A stretch of DNA of 64,000 bases from Micromonospora coriariae (GCF_900091455.1 NZ_LT607412.1:6696001-6760000), one strand, 5' to 3'. Counted from the stretch's first letter, positions 17,251 to 26,345 are shown. Notes: generated by a model not told the origin, from the letters alone. Made by a program: numbers and translations.

Positions 17251-19832
17251 CCCTGATGATCATGAATGACGTCGCCGAGTCCCGGCTGATCCTGGGCCAG
17301 GGGCCGGCAAGCCTGCTGGAGATGGTCGCCCAGGACCCGACCGGTCCGCTCGCCGTTGGCCTGGCCGGGCCGGGCGGCCACGGCAAGACCGCGCTGCTCG
17401 CGGAGCTGGCGCGGGTCCACCAGCAGGCCGGGATCGCCGTGCGCATGGGCGTCCCGGAGCCGAGCGAACCTGTCGACCCGGACGCGCTGGTGCTTGTCGA
17501 CGACGCGCACCTGCTCGACGACGCGCGGCTCGGCACGCTGCTGCGTCTGGTGGCCACCCGCCGGCACCGGCTGGTGATCGCCCACCGCCCGTGGCCCCGG
17601 TCGGCTGCCCTCATGGACCTGGCTGACGCCCTGCGGCGGGACGGACGGGCACTGCTGCTCACCGCGTTCACCCGGGAACAGACCGCGGCCTACCTCGCCG
17701 CCGTGCCCGAGCTGGGCCGGCGGAACGACCTGGTCGACTTCGTGCACGCACAGACCGCCGGCGTGCCCCGGGACGTCGAGCGGCTGACCCGCGGACTGCG
17801 CGGGCCGGAGAACGTCACAGGCGTACCTGTCGAACCACCCCGGTCCGTCGTCCTGGAGTTCGGGCCGGACCTGGAGGTCCTGCCGGCCGACGTCCGACGA
17901 CTGCTGCTCGCCGTCGCGGCGGGCGTGCCGCTGCCGGTGAGCATGCTCGGCGCGCTCCTCGGCCGGGAGCCCGAGGCGGTGGACGAGTTGATCGCGACGA
18001 CCAGGGCGGCCGGGCTGCTCGGCGCCGACGGCCGGCTCGCGCCGATCGTCCGGCGGTCCGTCACCGCGCTCAGCCCGGCGACCGACCGCACCGCCGTCTG
18101 GCGCCGGCTCACCGAGTTGCAGCTCGCGCGGGGCGGCGCGGTGCTGCCCCTGGTCCGGTCCCTGCTCGCCGCCGGTGTGCTCGGTGACTGCCCGGCCCCG
18201 ACGTTGGCGGCCGCCGCCGAGGAGGCACTGGCCGATGAGCCGGCGTTCGCCGCCGAGTTGTTCGCCGCCGCCACGGCGGCCGGGTGGCCGGCCAGCGCCC
18301 GGCAGGCGCTCGCCGCCGCGCTCGCCGGCAACCTCGACGGCGCCCTGCGGCTGGCGGACCGTCTCCTGGCCGCGGCCGCTCCCGCCGACCGCACCGAGGC
18401 TGCCATCGTGGCCGCGACAGCCCTGGCGCACCGCGGTCACGCCGACCGCAGCGTGGAGCTGTACCGGTGGGCGGGCACCTCCTCGTCGCTCGCGTTCGCC
18501 ACCGTTGGCGGGCTCGCCACCGGCGACCTGGCCGCCGCCACCGAGCCGGCGGCGGGCGACCCGGCCGGCGAACCACCCACGCTGCACGCCAGCGCCGCCC
18601 GGCTGATGGCCGACGGGGTACGGGAGAGCGTCGCCGGCACGCCCACCGGTGCGCTCTCCGCGCTCGTGCAGGCCGCCGCACTGCTGGAACCGGACGGGCG
18701 GGCCGTGCTCCTGCCGGACAGTCCCGCCGCGCTCGCCGCGCTGACCGCCGTGCACTGTGGTGAGCTGGAGATCGCCGAACGGGTGCTGCACCGGTCCCTG
18801 GCGGCCGGTGTCGGCGGCCCGCTGATGGTCCGCCGACACCGGCTGTTGCACGCCTGGATCCTGATGGTCCGGGGCCAGACGCTCGCCGCGGCCGAACACC
18901 TCGCCACGGTGGCGGTCGACGGGCGACCGCTGGAGTCACGCGACCAGCTCTTCGCCGCCGCGCTCCAGATGGGCATCGGCCGGCGCAACAGCGACCTCGG
19001 CGCGCTCAAGCGCGGCTGGGGGCAGGCGCTGGAGGCGGTCGTCCGGCACCCCGTCGACCTGTTCGCGCTGCTGCCGCTGGGCGAGCTCGCCATCGCCGGC
19101 GCCCGGCTGGGTGACCTGGCCCGACTGGAGCCGTACCTGCGGGAGGGCCGCGCGCTGCTCGGCCGGCTCGGCGAGCCGGCACTGTGGAGCGTCCCGCTGC
19201 ACTGGAGCGGGCTGCACGCCGCGATCCTGACCGACGAGCCCGTGGCCGCCGACGAACATGTCGCCGCCCTGCTCGCCGCCGCCGGCCACAGCCGGTACGC
19301 GGCCGTTGTCGCCGCGGCCGCCGAGAGCTGGGTGGAGGTGCTGCGGGGGGTGGTCGACCCGGTCCGGGTGGAGGCCGCCGCGCGGGGGCTGCACGACACC
19401 GGGCTGTGCTGGGACGGGGCTCGCCTCGCCGGGCAGGCCGCGATCCGCACCTCGGACCGGCGCGCGATGACCAGCCTGCTGGAGTGCGCCCGAGTCCTGC
19501 AGGGCCGGCCGGCCGGTGCCAACGGAGGGCAGCGGCCCGCCACCGGCGAGAGCGCCACCCAGGTCGCCGACGCCACCACCGGCACCACCCAGCAGGGGCT
19601 CAGCGACCGCGAGTACGAGGTGGCCGAGCTGGTGCTGGCCGGGCTGACCTACCGGGAGATCGGCGACCGGCTGTTCATCTCGGCCAAGACCGTGGAGCAC
19701 CACGTGGCCCGGATGCGCAACCGGCTCAACTGCGCCAACCGCGCCGAGCTGCTGACTCTGCTGCGTGCCATGGTCGCCGACCGGGCCAGCAACGCGGCCG
19801 GCCAGCCGTGGCCGCAACGGACGGCCCGATGA
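17247..19832 (+). CDS. large LuxR-family ATPase transcriptional regulator (possible IniR counterpart)
   Basis: An 861-residue MalT/LAL-like regulator. The N-terminal P-loop reads GPGGHGKTALL near residue 36 and Walker B ALVLVDDAHLL near 76. The centre is an alanine-rich helical repeat region. The C-terminus (about 785-850) is a LuxR HTH: LSDREYEVAELVLAGLTYRE followed by ISAKTVEHHV. Such STAND proteins oligomerise on ligand and ATP binding and activate promoters with direct repeats. In M. tuberculosis the gene next to iniBAC (Rv0339c, IniR) is a large activator of that operon, so the same role is likely here. It overlaps the Hsp70-like stop by 4 bases and lies 43 bases before the conservon. 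ATGs at 17256 and 17262 are alternative starts. Confidence 0.88.
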   Translation: MTLMIMNDVAESRLILGQGPASLLEMVAQDPTGPLAVGLAGPGGHGKTALLAELARVHQQAGIAVRMGVPEPSEPVDPDALVLVDDAHLLDDARLGTLLRLVATRRHRLVIAHRPWPRSAALMDLADALRRDGRALLLTAFTREQTAAYLAAVPELGRRNDLVDFVHAQTAGVPRDVERLTRGLRGPENVTGVPVEPPRSVVLEFGPDLEVLPADVRRLLLAVAAGVPLPVSMLGALLGREPEAVDELIATTRAAGLLGADGRLAPIVRRSVTALSPATDRTAVWRRLTELQLARGGAVLPLVRSLLAAGVLGDCPAPTLAAAAEEALADEPAFAAELFAAATAAGWPASARQALAAALAGNLDGALRLADRLLAAAAPADRTEAAIVAATALAHRGHADRSVELYRWAGTSSSLAFATVGGLATGDLAAATEPAAGDPAGEPPTLHASAARLMADGVRESVAGTPTGALSALVQAAALLEPDGRAVLLPDSPAALAALTAVHCGELEIAERVLHRSLAAGVGGPLMVRRHRLLHAWILMVRGQTLAAAEHLATVAVDGRPLESRDQLFAAALQMGIGRRNSDLGALKRGWGQALEAVVRHPVDLFALLPLGELAIAGARLGDLARLEPYLREGRALLGRLGEPALWSVPLHWSGLHAAILTDEPVAADEHVAALLAAAGHSRYAAVVAAAAESWVEVLRGVVDPVRVEAAARGLHDTGLCWDGARLAGQAAIRTSDRRAMTSLLECARVLQGRPAGANGGQRPATGESATQVADATTGTTQQGLSDREYEVAELVLAGLTYREIGDRLFISAKTVEHHVARMRNRLNCANRAELLTLLRAMVADRASNAAGQPWPQRTAR

Positions 19833-19875
19833 GGCGGCAGCAGGATCGACGCCGGCCGACCGAGCGGAGCGGAAC

Positions 19876-21807
19876 GTGACGCGGCCCGAGGACCGGCGAA
19901 CGCTGACCCGGCTCGTCGCCCTGGCGGTCGTGCTGGTGACGCTCTGGTCGTACGCGGCCTACCTGAGCGTCCAGGACGCGGCCGACCTGCTGCGGGTGCG
20001 GGCCCTGGCGGACACGCTGGGCCAGCCCATCGACCGGCTGATCCTGAACCTGCAGACCGAGCGTCGGCTGACCGCCGAGACGATCGCCGGGGCCGGGCAG
20101 TCGGGAACCGCGCTGGCCGGGGCACGTGCGGGGACCGACCGGGCGGCCGCCGAGGTCCGCACGTTCACCGAGGGCCGCGACCTGCGGCTGCTCACCGCCG
20201 GCGCGGTTCGCGAGCGGGCCGACGAGCTGGGCCGGCGGCTGAACGGCCTGAGCGCCGTCCGGTCCGAGGTGGACGCCGAGCGGCTCGACCCCGCCGGGGC
20301 GGTCGACGGGTACGACCAGCTCGTCGACGCGGCCTTCGCCGTGTACGGCCCGGAGTGGGGCGCGTACGAGAGCGCGCTCGCGGCCGACACCCGTGCGGTG
20401 ATCGCGTTGGCCCGCGCCCGCGAGCTGCTGGCCCGGGAGGACACCCTGGTCAGCGCCGCCCTGGCCGCCGACCGGATCTCCGCCGACGAGCGGCGCCGCC
20501 TGACCGAACTGGTCAGCAACCAGCGGTACGCGGGCGCCGAGGCGACCGTCGGGCTTCCGGTCGACGGCCCGGGAGAGCATCAGCGACTCACCGAGGGCCC
20601 GCGGTTCGCGAACCTGCTCGCCCTGGAGGACGCGCTGCTGCGGGCGGACAGCGCGAATCCCCTGAGCGGAATCACCAGGCCGGCGTGGCGGGCGGCGGCG
20701 GACGACGCCCTCGGCGCGCTGCACGAGCTGGTGACGACGACCGCCCGTAGCAGTGTCGAGCGGGCCACGCCGGGTGCCGCCGTGATCGTCGCGCGTACCG
20801 GCGCCGTGGTGGGCCTCGGCCTCATCGCGGTGATCGTGGTCCTGCTGGGCTGGGCCGGCACCGTCCGCCGGCTGACCGACCAGCTGGCCCGTTCGGGCGC
20901 CGACCCCACGGCGGAAGTCGAGACCCCGGCCCAGCCCCGGGACGCCACGGCGACCGAGCACACCACACGGGACCTGTTCCTGCGGCTCACCCGACGCAAC
21001 CAGGTCCTGCTACGCGATCAGCTCGGTCTGCTGGACGGTATGCAGCGGCGGGAGCGGGCCGCCGAGGAGACCGACGAGCTGTTCCGGCTCGACCACCTCA
21101 CCACCCGTGTCCGGCGCAACGTGGAGAAGCTGATCACCCTGGCCGGCGCGGCGCCGGCCCGCCGGTGGCGGCATCCGGTGCCTCTGCTCGACGTCGCACG
21201 CGGCGCGGTCGCCGAGGTGCCGGACTACCACCGGGTCCTGGTCGCGCCGCACTGGCCCTGGTCGCTCGCCGGTCCCGCCGTAACGGACGTCATCCACCTG
21301 CTGGCCGAGCTGATCGAGAACGCCCTCGCCTTCTCGACGCCGGAGACCACCGTCCGGGTCGCCGGTGAGCACCGGCCGCAGGGCTGCGCCATCCTGGTCG
21401 TCGACGACGGCGCGGGCCTCGACGCGAGAGCGCTGGCCGAGGCCAACCGGTTGCTCGGCAACCCGCCCCCGGACGGCCCGCCCGCCGGCTCGGCCGGGCT
21501 GTACACCGTCGCCGTGCTCGCCGCCCGCTGTGGCGCGCGGGTCTTCCTGCGCCCCAGCCAGCGCGGCGGGACGGCCGCGGTCGTGCTCCTTCCGGCCAGT
21601 CTGGTCACGGTCACCGGACCGGCCGCGGCGCCCCCCGACCCCGCGCACCGGCCGGCCCGGGCCGCAGCCGTCGAGCCGGACCCGGGCGGCCCCGGCGAGC
21701 TGCCGGTACGGACCCGCCAACCCGGTCCGACCGGGCCCGTACCCGGCACCCCCGGCCCCGACACCGTCGAGTTGCCGGTCGCGAGAGCAGCAAGGAGACA
21801 TCGATGA
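19876..21807 (+). CDS. CvnA-type histidine-kinase-like sensor of a conservon
   Basis: A 643-residue membrane protein. The GTG at 19876 is the first sensible start after the upstream stop. Residues about 11-30 and 305-330 are membrane segments flanking an extracytoplasmic helical (NIT-like) sensor domain. The cytoplasmic part contains LDHLTTRVRRNVEKL near 415, which keeps the histidine of the CvnA family, and a GHKL ATPase domain with N-box LAELIENALAF and G1 loop VVDDGAGLD. A proline-rich tail follows. CvnA proteins work with CvnB (roadblock), CvnC (DUF742) and CvnD (GTPase) as a membrane sensory complex. Here CvnB and CvnC follow directly with overlapping starts, but no CvnD is present. Confidence 0.88.
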   Translation: MTRPEDRRTLTRLVALAVVLVTLWSYAAYLSVQDAADLLRVRALADTLGQPIDRLILNLQTERRLTAETIAGAGQSGTALAGARAGTDRAAAEVRTFTEGRDLRLLTAGAVRERADELGRRLNGLSAVRSEVDAERLDPAGAVDGYDQLVDAAFAVYGPEWGAYESALAADTRAVIALARARELLAREDTLVSAALAADRISADERRRLTELVSNQRYAGAEATVGLPVDGPGEHQRLTEGPRFANLLALEDALLRADSANPLSGITRPAWRAAADDALGALHELVTTTARSSVERATPGAAVIVARTGAVVGLGLIAVIVVLLGWAGTVRRLTDQLARSGADPTAEVETPAQPRDATATEHTTRDLFLRLTRRNQVLLRDQLGLLDGMQRRERAAEETDELFRLDHLTTRVRRNVEKLITLAGAAPARRWRHPVPLLDVARGAVAEVPDYHRVLVAPHWPWSLAGPAVTDVIHLLAELIENALAFSTPETTVRVAGEHRPQGCAILVVDDGAGLDARALAEANRLLGNPPPDGPPAGSAGLYTVAVLAARCGARVFLRPSQRGGTAAVVLLPASLVTVTGPAAAPPDPAHRPARAAAVEPDPGGPGELPVRTRQPGPTGPVPGTPGPDTVELPVARAARRHR

Positions 21808-22253
21808 CGCATGCAGTGGTCAGCGGAGACAGCCTGACCGGTGCCCTGGACCGCCTGGTCGCCCGGGTGCGTGGCGCGGAGTTCGCCGTGGTGCTCTCTC
21901 CCGACGGGCTGCCGTTGGGCGGGTCCCGGCGTGTCGAGGCGAAGCTGGCCGAGCAGATCTCCGGCGTGGTGGCCGGCCTGCTGGCGTTGGGGTTGGCCGC
22001 CACCCGGACCTGCGACGCGGGTGGGCTGCGCCAGATCGTGGTGCAGATGTCGCGGGCGTTCCTGTTCGTCGCCACCATCCGCAACGGGACCATCCTCACC
22101 GTTCGGATCGCCGGCGACGAGGCCGAGATCGGGGACATGGCGTACGAGGTGGCGCTGTTCGTGGGGCAGGCCGAGCGGCACCTGCCCGTCACCCTGGAAC
22201 CGGCCTCCGCGGCGATGAGCGGGGACACAGGTGTACACCTCCGACACCGCTGA
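21804..22253 (+). CDS. CvnB-type roadblock/LC7 protein
   Basis: A 149-residue cytoplasmic protein of the roadblock/LC7 fold: AVVLSPDGLPLGGSRRV near residue 28 is the family signature, followed by alternating helix and strand segments to about residue 125. Roadblock proteins regulate small Ras-like GTPases or scaffold sensor kinases. The ATG overlaps the CvnA stop (ATGA), and the 3' end overlaps the CvnC start by 23 bases, so all three are coupled. Confidence 0.92.
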   Translation: MTHAVVSGDSLTGALDRLVARVRGAEFAVVLSPDGLPLGGSRRVEAKLAEQISGVVAGLLALGLAATRTCDAGGLRQIVVQMSRAFLFVATIRNGTILTVRIAGDEAEIGDMAYEVALFVGQAERHLPVTLEPASAAMSGDTGVHLRHR

Positions 22254-22611
22254 CGAGGCATGGTACGACGACGCCGCCGGTCCGGTGGCGCGTCCCTACA
22301 CGATGACCGGTGGTCGCACCGCACCCGATCGCGGGCGGTTCGACCTGATCTCACTGGTCGTCGCCCGGCGGGGGGTCACGCCCGGTGCGCCGCTCTTCCC
22401 CGAACAGGCGCGGATCGTCGAGCTGTGCCACCATCCAGTGTCGGTGGCTGAGGTCGGCGCCGAGTTGGACCTGCCCCTGGGGACCGTCCGGGTTCTCCTC
22501 GGTGACCTGGTCACGGCCGGGCTGATCGAGACGCACGAACCACCGGCGTTGTCGGAGCGGCCGACCGCGGACCTGCTTGAGGCGATACTCGTCGGGCTTC
22601 GCGCGCTGTGA
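22231..22611 (+). CDS. CvnC-type DUF742 protein
   Basis: A 126-residue protein starting at GTG with GGGGA five bases upstream. It has the DUF742 pattern: VARPYTMTGGRT at the N-terminus, DLISLVV in the middle and a winged-helix-like C-terminal half (PVSVAEVGAELDLPLGTVRV). DUF742 proteins are the third member of conservons and have been linked to transcriptional output. The next gene should be a CvnD GTPase but is instead a CBM2-like membrane protein, so this conservon is incomplete. Confidence 0.92.
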   Translation: MYTSDTADEAWYDDAAGPVARPYTMTGGRTAPDRGRFDLISLVVARRGVTPGAPLFPEQARIVELCHHPVSVAEVGAELDLPLGTVRVLLGDLVTAGLIETHEPPALSERPTADLLEAILVGLRAL

Positions 22612-22683
22612 CCGGGACGGGTGCCCCCCGACCGGGGGAAGCACAGGCGCGTGTCCGGTGACGAATTGAAGGGGAGACAGGTA

Positions 22684-23418
22684 GTGCCGGCAACACCGCC
22701 CCAACCACGGCGAACTGTGGTGATCGTTCTGCTGGACCGGATCGTGGCCGTCGCCGCGGCCGTACGGCGGGTCCTCACCGGCCGGGGCGACGTCTCCCGG
22801 GCCACCTGGGTGGCCGTCATCGCGGCCCTCGGGGTGCTGATCGCCACGGCGGTCTCCGTCATCGGGGTGCTGCGCACCCCGGAAGGGTTGACACCGGTGG
22901 CCCTCGACCCGCCGCCATCCGCCGACCAGGTGGGCGCCCTGCCGACCGACACGCCCAGGGCGGGGCAGGCGAGACCGGCAGCCACCAGCCCGAGGCCGGT
23001 GCACCCGTCGGCCACGGCAGCCCCGCCGACCCCCGGACCGTCGTCCAGCGCGCCCGCACCCTCCTCCGCGGCGGCTCCACCCACACCCGCCGCCCTGCGC
23101 GCCGACTTCGCCATCGCGGAGAACGCTCTGCTCAGCTACGGCGCCGCCGTGACGATCAGCAACCCCGGCGAGGTGCCGGTGGCGCGGTGGAAGCTGACCG
23201 TCACCCTGCCCAGGGAGTCGCTGCGGGTCAGTTCGGTCGAGGGCGCGACGGCCAGCCAGGACGGTGCGGCGTGGACGTTCGTGCCCGACGGGAGCGCCGC
23301 GCAGGTGCCCGGCAGCGCCTCGGTCCGGGTGACCTTCCGGGTCAACGGCTCGTCGATCGGCTCCACCCCCACGGCGTGCACCATCGACGAGGCGGCCTGC
23401 ACCGGCCTGCCGGACTGA
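22684..23418 (+). CDS. membrane-anchored protein with CBM2-like extracellular domain
   Basis: A 244-residue protein. The GTG at 22684 is chosen because GGGGAGA lies 7 bases before it. A cytoplasmic basic N-terminus precedes a membrane segment at about residues 40-63 (WVAVIAALGVLIATAVSVIG), a Pro/Ser/Thr/Ala-rich linker (about 85-140) and a C-terminal beta-sandwich domain (about 142-244) resembling cellulose-binding CBM2: YGAAVTISNPGEVPVARWKL, with a C-terminal cysteine pair. No catalytic domain is present. It is the last gene of the Hsp70-LuxR-conservon run and may tie the outside of the cell (glycan or wall) to the sensor complex; that link is inference. Confidence 0.8.
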   Translation: MPATPPQPRRTVVIVLLDRIVAVAAAVRRVLTGRGDVSRATWVAVIAALGVLIATAVSVIGVLRTPEGLTPVALDPPPSADQVGALPTDTPRAGQARPAATSPRPVHPSATAAPPTPGPSSSAPAPSSAAAPPTPAALRADFAIAENALLSYGAAVTISNPGEVPVARWKLTVTLPRESLRVSSVEGATASQDGAAWTFVPDGSAAQVPGSASVRVTFRVNGSSIGSTPTACTIDEAACTGLPD

Positions 23419-23522
23419 CCGACCTTCCCGGAGGCGCCGATCCCTCGGTAGGGGTTTCCCCACCACTGAGATCATGGGTCGCCGTGTGGTCCGGAAACGT
23501 CGCCTCGACCAGGCTTTCCGCT

Positions 23523-23645
23523 ATGCGAAACAGCGATGTGAACCCCGCTCGCGGGCTGGTCGTCGAGGTGCTCGACGTGACGAAGACCTATGCCGGCGGG
23601 GGCGGTGTCCGGGGGTGGGGAACTCGTCGGGCCTTCGGCGTGTGA
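23523..23645 (+). pseudogene. possible N-terminal stub of an ABC transporter ATPase
   Basis: A 40-codon frame from the ATG at 23523 contains LVVEVLDVTKTYAGGGGV, which looks like the first beta strands of an ABC ATPase just before the Walker A region, then changes character (VRGWGTRRAFGV) and stops 11 bases before the alcohol dehydrogenase start. No Walker motif follows. It may be a deletion remnant or a chance resemblance in the leader of the dehydrogenase gene. Confidence 0.35.
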
Positions 23646-23656
23646 GGATGCGGCGC

Positions 23657-24715
23657 ATGCGTGCGGTGATCTTCGACGAGTTCGGTGCCCGACCCGAGGT
23701 CCGCGACGTCCCGGACGCGGTGCCGCCGCCCGGGGGCGCGGTCATCCGCGTCGAGGCGACGGGGTTGTGCCGCAGCGACTGGCACGGGTGGCAGGGACAC
23801 GATCCGGACATCCGCCTGCCGCACGTGCCCGGTCACGAGTTCGCCGGCGTGGTCACGGCGGTCGGCGACGGCGTGCGCGGCTGGCGGCCCGGCGATCGGG
23901 TCACTGCGCCGTTCGTCTGCGCCTGCGGGCGGTGCCCGGCCTGCCTCTCCGGCGATCAGCAGGTCTGCGAGCGGCAGACGCAGCCGGGCTTCACCCACTG
24001 GGGCTCGTTCGCGGAGTACGTTGCGGTGCGGAACGCCGACGTCAACCTGGTCCGGCTTCCCGACGAGCTGGACTACCCGGCCGCGGCGGCGCTGGGCTGC
24101 CGCTTCGCCACGGCGTTCCGGGCAGTGGTCAGCCAGGGGCGCGTCGCCGCGGGCGAGTGGGTGGCGGTGCACGGCTGCGGCGGGGTGGGCCTGTCCGCGG
24201 TGATGATCGCGGTGGCCTGCGGCGCGCGGGTGGTGGCGGTCGACGTCACCCCCGGCGCGCTCGAGCTGGCCAGGAGCTGCGGGGCCGCGGTCTGCCTGGA
24301 CGGTAGCGCCCTGACCGGGCCCGGGGCGGTGGCCGCCGCCGTACGGGAGGCGACCGGCGGCGGGGCCCACCTGTCACTCGACGCGTTGGGCAGTCACGCG
24401 ACCTGCGTCGCGTCCATCGAGAGCCTGCGCCGGCGAGGCCGGCACGTGCAGGTCGGGCTCCTCCCCGCCGCGCAGGGCCGACCGGCCCTGCCGATGGATC
24501 TCGTGATCGCGTTCGAGCTGGAGCTGCGGGGCAGTCACGGCATGGCCGCGCACGCCTATCCGGAGCTGCTGCGGCTGGTCACCGCCGGCGTGCTGCGCCC
24601 CGCCGCGCTCGTCACCCGCACCATCGGCCTGAGCGAGGTGCCTGACGCGCTTGTCACGATGGACCGGCCCGCTCCCGGCGGGATGTGCCTCATCCGGCCG
24701 GCACAGCCGCGCTGA
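23657..24715 (+). CDS. zinc-dependent alcohol dehydrogenase (MDR family)
   Basis: A 352-residue medium-chain dehydrogenase/reductase. Zinc and catalytic residues are in place: GLCRSDWHGW (catalytic Cys near residue 36), GHEFAG (zinc His/Glu near 60), and the structural zinc loop CACGRCPACLSGDQQVC. The nucleotide fold has HGCGGVGLS near 172, with VAVDVTPG next; the Asp at the end of beta-2 points to NAD rather than NADP. The ATG at 23657 has GAGG nine bases upstream; an ATG at 23648 is alternative. Substrate is unknown. Its last 26 bases overlap the end of the convergent GHL10 gene. Confidence 0.92.
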   Translation: MRAVIFDEFGARPEVRDVPDAVPPPGGAVIRVEATGLCRSDWHGWQGHDPDIRLPHVPGHEFAGVVTAVGDGVRGWRPGDRVTAPFVCACGRCPACLSGDQQVCERQTQPGFTHWGSFAEYVAVRNADVNLVRLPDELDYPAAAALGCRFATAFRAVVSQGRVAAGEWVAVHGCGGVGLSAVMIAVACGARVVAVDVTPGALELARSCGAAVCLDGSALTGPGAVAAAVREATGGGAHLSLDALGSHATCVASIESLRRRGRHVQVGLLPAAQGRPALPMDLVIAFELELRGSHGMAAHAYPELLRLVTAGVLRPAALVTRTIGLSEVPDALVTMDRPAPGGMCLIRPAQPR

Positions 24716-26345
24716 GTGGGCCCTCGTTCCCGCTGCGATCCAGCGCGGACACGCAGTAGGTGAGCGGACGGTCGGCCGGGGCGGTGCGGTCGATCCAGCC
24801 CGTACCGCGGGCGGTGCCGACGAGCCGGGCCCCGTCGCCGTCCATGCGGTAGACGGCGAAGCTCGTGGCGTCGTCGCCGCGCCAGTTCAGCTCCACCCCG
24901 GTGTCCGCACGCCGTACGCCGGTGACCTCCGGCGCGGCCGGGGGCGCCGCCGGCAGCCGCGCCATGGTGGGCACCAGCGCCGGGCTGCCGTAGTGCGCCG
25001 CGCTGTACCGGCTGACCGCCCCGAGCTTGTCCGCGCGCACCTGCCGGGCGCTGAAGTGCACGCTTCCGCTCACCGCGTACCGACGGTTGAGGGCGAGCTG
25101 GCGGTCCAGCTCGGCCGGGTCGCGCCAGGCGCCGCGCTCGCCCACCCGGTAGTCGGCCTGGCCGATGTAGAGCTGCACCCCTGTGCCCTTCACTGTGGCC
25201 GCCCACCACGGCAGGAGCTTGGCGTAGTCGGCCTTTTCGAACCCGATGTGCCAGTAGAGCTGCGGCACGACGTAGTCCAGCCACTGTTCGCGTACCCAGA
25301 GTCGGGTGTCGGCGTAGATGTCGTCGTAGCTCTGCAGTCCGGCTGTCGCGGAGCCGGCCGGGTCGGTGCGCTTGTTGCGCCAGATGCCGAACGGGCTGAT
25401 GCCGAACTTCACCCACGGCTTGATGGCCTTGATCCGCTCGCTCATCTCCCGGACCAGCGTGTTCACGTTGTCGCGGCGCCAGGCGTCCTTGTTCGCGAAC
25501 CCTCCGCCGTACCGGGCGAACGCCGCGCCGTCCGGGAAGTCCTGTCCGGCTTCCGGGTACGGGTAGAAGAAGTCGTCGAAGTGCACCCCGTCGACGTCGT
25601 ACCGCTGGACGGCCTCCAACATCGAGTCCTCGACGAAGGCGCGCGCCTCAGGGATTCCCGGGTTGAAGTAGAGGCGACTGCCGGGTCGGTCGGCGCTGGG
25701 GTAGGTCACCACCCAGTCGCGGTGTCGCCGCAGCGGGTGTGTCGGCGCGAGCTGGTCCAGCTTCGGGCCCGGCCCGCCGACGGTGGCCGGCTGCCCGCCG
25801 CGGTACGGGTTGAACCACGCGTGGAACTCCAGGTTGCGGGCGTGCGCCTCGGCGACCATGAACTCCATCGGGTCCCAGCCCGGGTCGCGCCCGTCGCGGC
25901 GTCCGGTCAGCCACTCCGACCACGGCGCGTAGCTGGACGGCCAGAGCGCGTCCCCGCTCGGTCGCACGTGCACGAAGACCGCGTTGTGGTTGCGCCGTAC
26001 GGCAAGGTCCAGCCAACCCCGGAACTCCGCCCGCACCGTCTCGGCCGGCAGCCCGCGACGGCTCGGCCAGTCGATGTTGTTCACGGTGGTGATCCACATG
26101 CCGCGCAGCTCGCGGGGCGCCCGTGCCGGCTGGCCGGCACAGGTGGCGATGCCGTTCGCCGGGGCGGCGTCGGATGCCGCGTTCGGGGCGGCCGCGCCTG
26201 CCGTCCGCGGCGCGTCGCCGCCGACGCGGTCCCGCAGTGTCCAGGCGCCGATCGCGACGGCCACGGCGATCGCGGCGACCACGGCGATGAACAGGTGGGC
26301 CCGGGGGCGACGAGCGGTGGCAGCGGGCGGATCGGCGGCGGGCAT
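24690..26345 (-). CDS. membrane-anchored GHL10-family glycoside hydrolase with C-terminal Fn3-like domain
   Basis: A 551-residue protein. A membrane anchor or signal lies at about residues 17-38 and a spacer at 39-75. Residues about 78-450 are the GHL10 (formerly DUF187) TIM barrel: LRGMWITTVNNIDWPS at its start, DGVHFDDFFYPYP near 245 and GISPFGIW near 315 are the family's conserved blocks. The last 90 residues (EVTGVRRADTGVELNWRG onward) form a fibronectin type III-like domain. GHL10 proteins such as YngK act on cell-envelope or extracellular glycans, with poorly defined substrates. It is convergent with, and overlaps by 26 bases, the alcohol dehydrogenase gene. Confidence 0.9.
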   Translation of the reverse strand: MPAADPPAATARRPRAHLFIAVVAAIAVAVAIGAWTLRDRVGGDAPRTAGAAAPNAASDAAPANGIATCAGQPARAPRELRGMWITTVNNIDWPSRRGLPAETVRAEFRGWLDLAVRRNHNAVFVHVRPSGDALWPSSYAPWSEWLTGRRDGRDPGWDPMEFMVAEAHARNLEFHAWFNPYRGGQPATVGGPGPKLDQLAPTHPLRRHRDWVVTYPSADRPGSRLYFNPGIPEARAFVEDSMLEAVQRYDVDGVHFDDFFYPYPEAGQDFPDGAAFARYGGGFANKDAWRRDNVNTLVREMSERIKAIKPWVKFGISPFGIWRNKRTDPAGSATAGLQSYDDIYADTRLWVREQWLDYVVPQLYWHIGFEKADYAKLLPWWAATVKGTGVQLYIGQADYRVGERGAWRDPAELDRQLALNRRYAVSGSVHFSARQVRADKLGAVSRYSAAHYGSPALVPTMARLPAAPPAAPEVTGVRRADTGVELNWRGDDATSFAVYRMDGDGARLVGTARGTGWIDRTAPADRPLTYCVSALDRSGNEGPLSAAVPAG

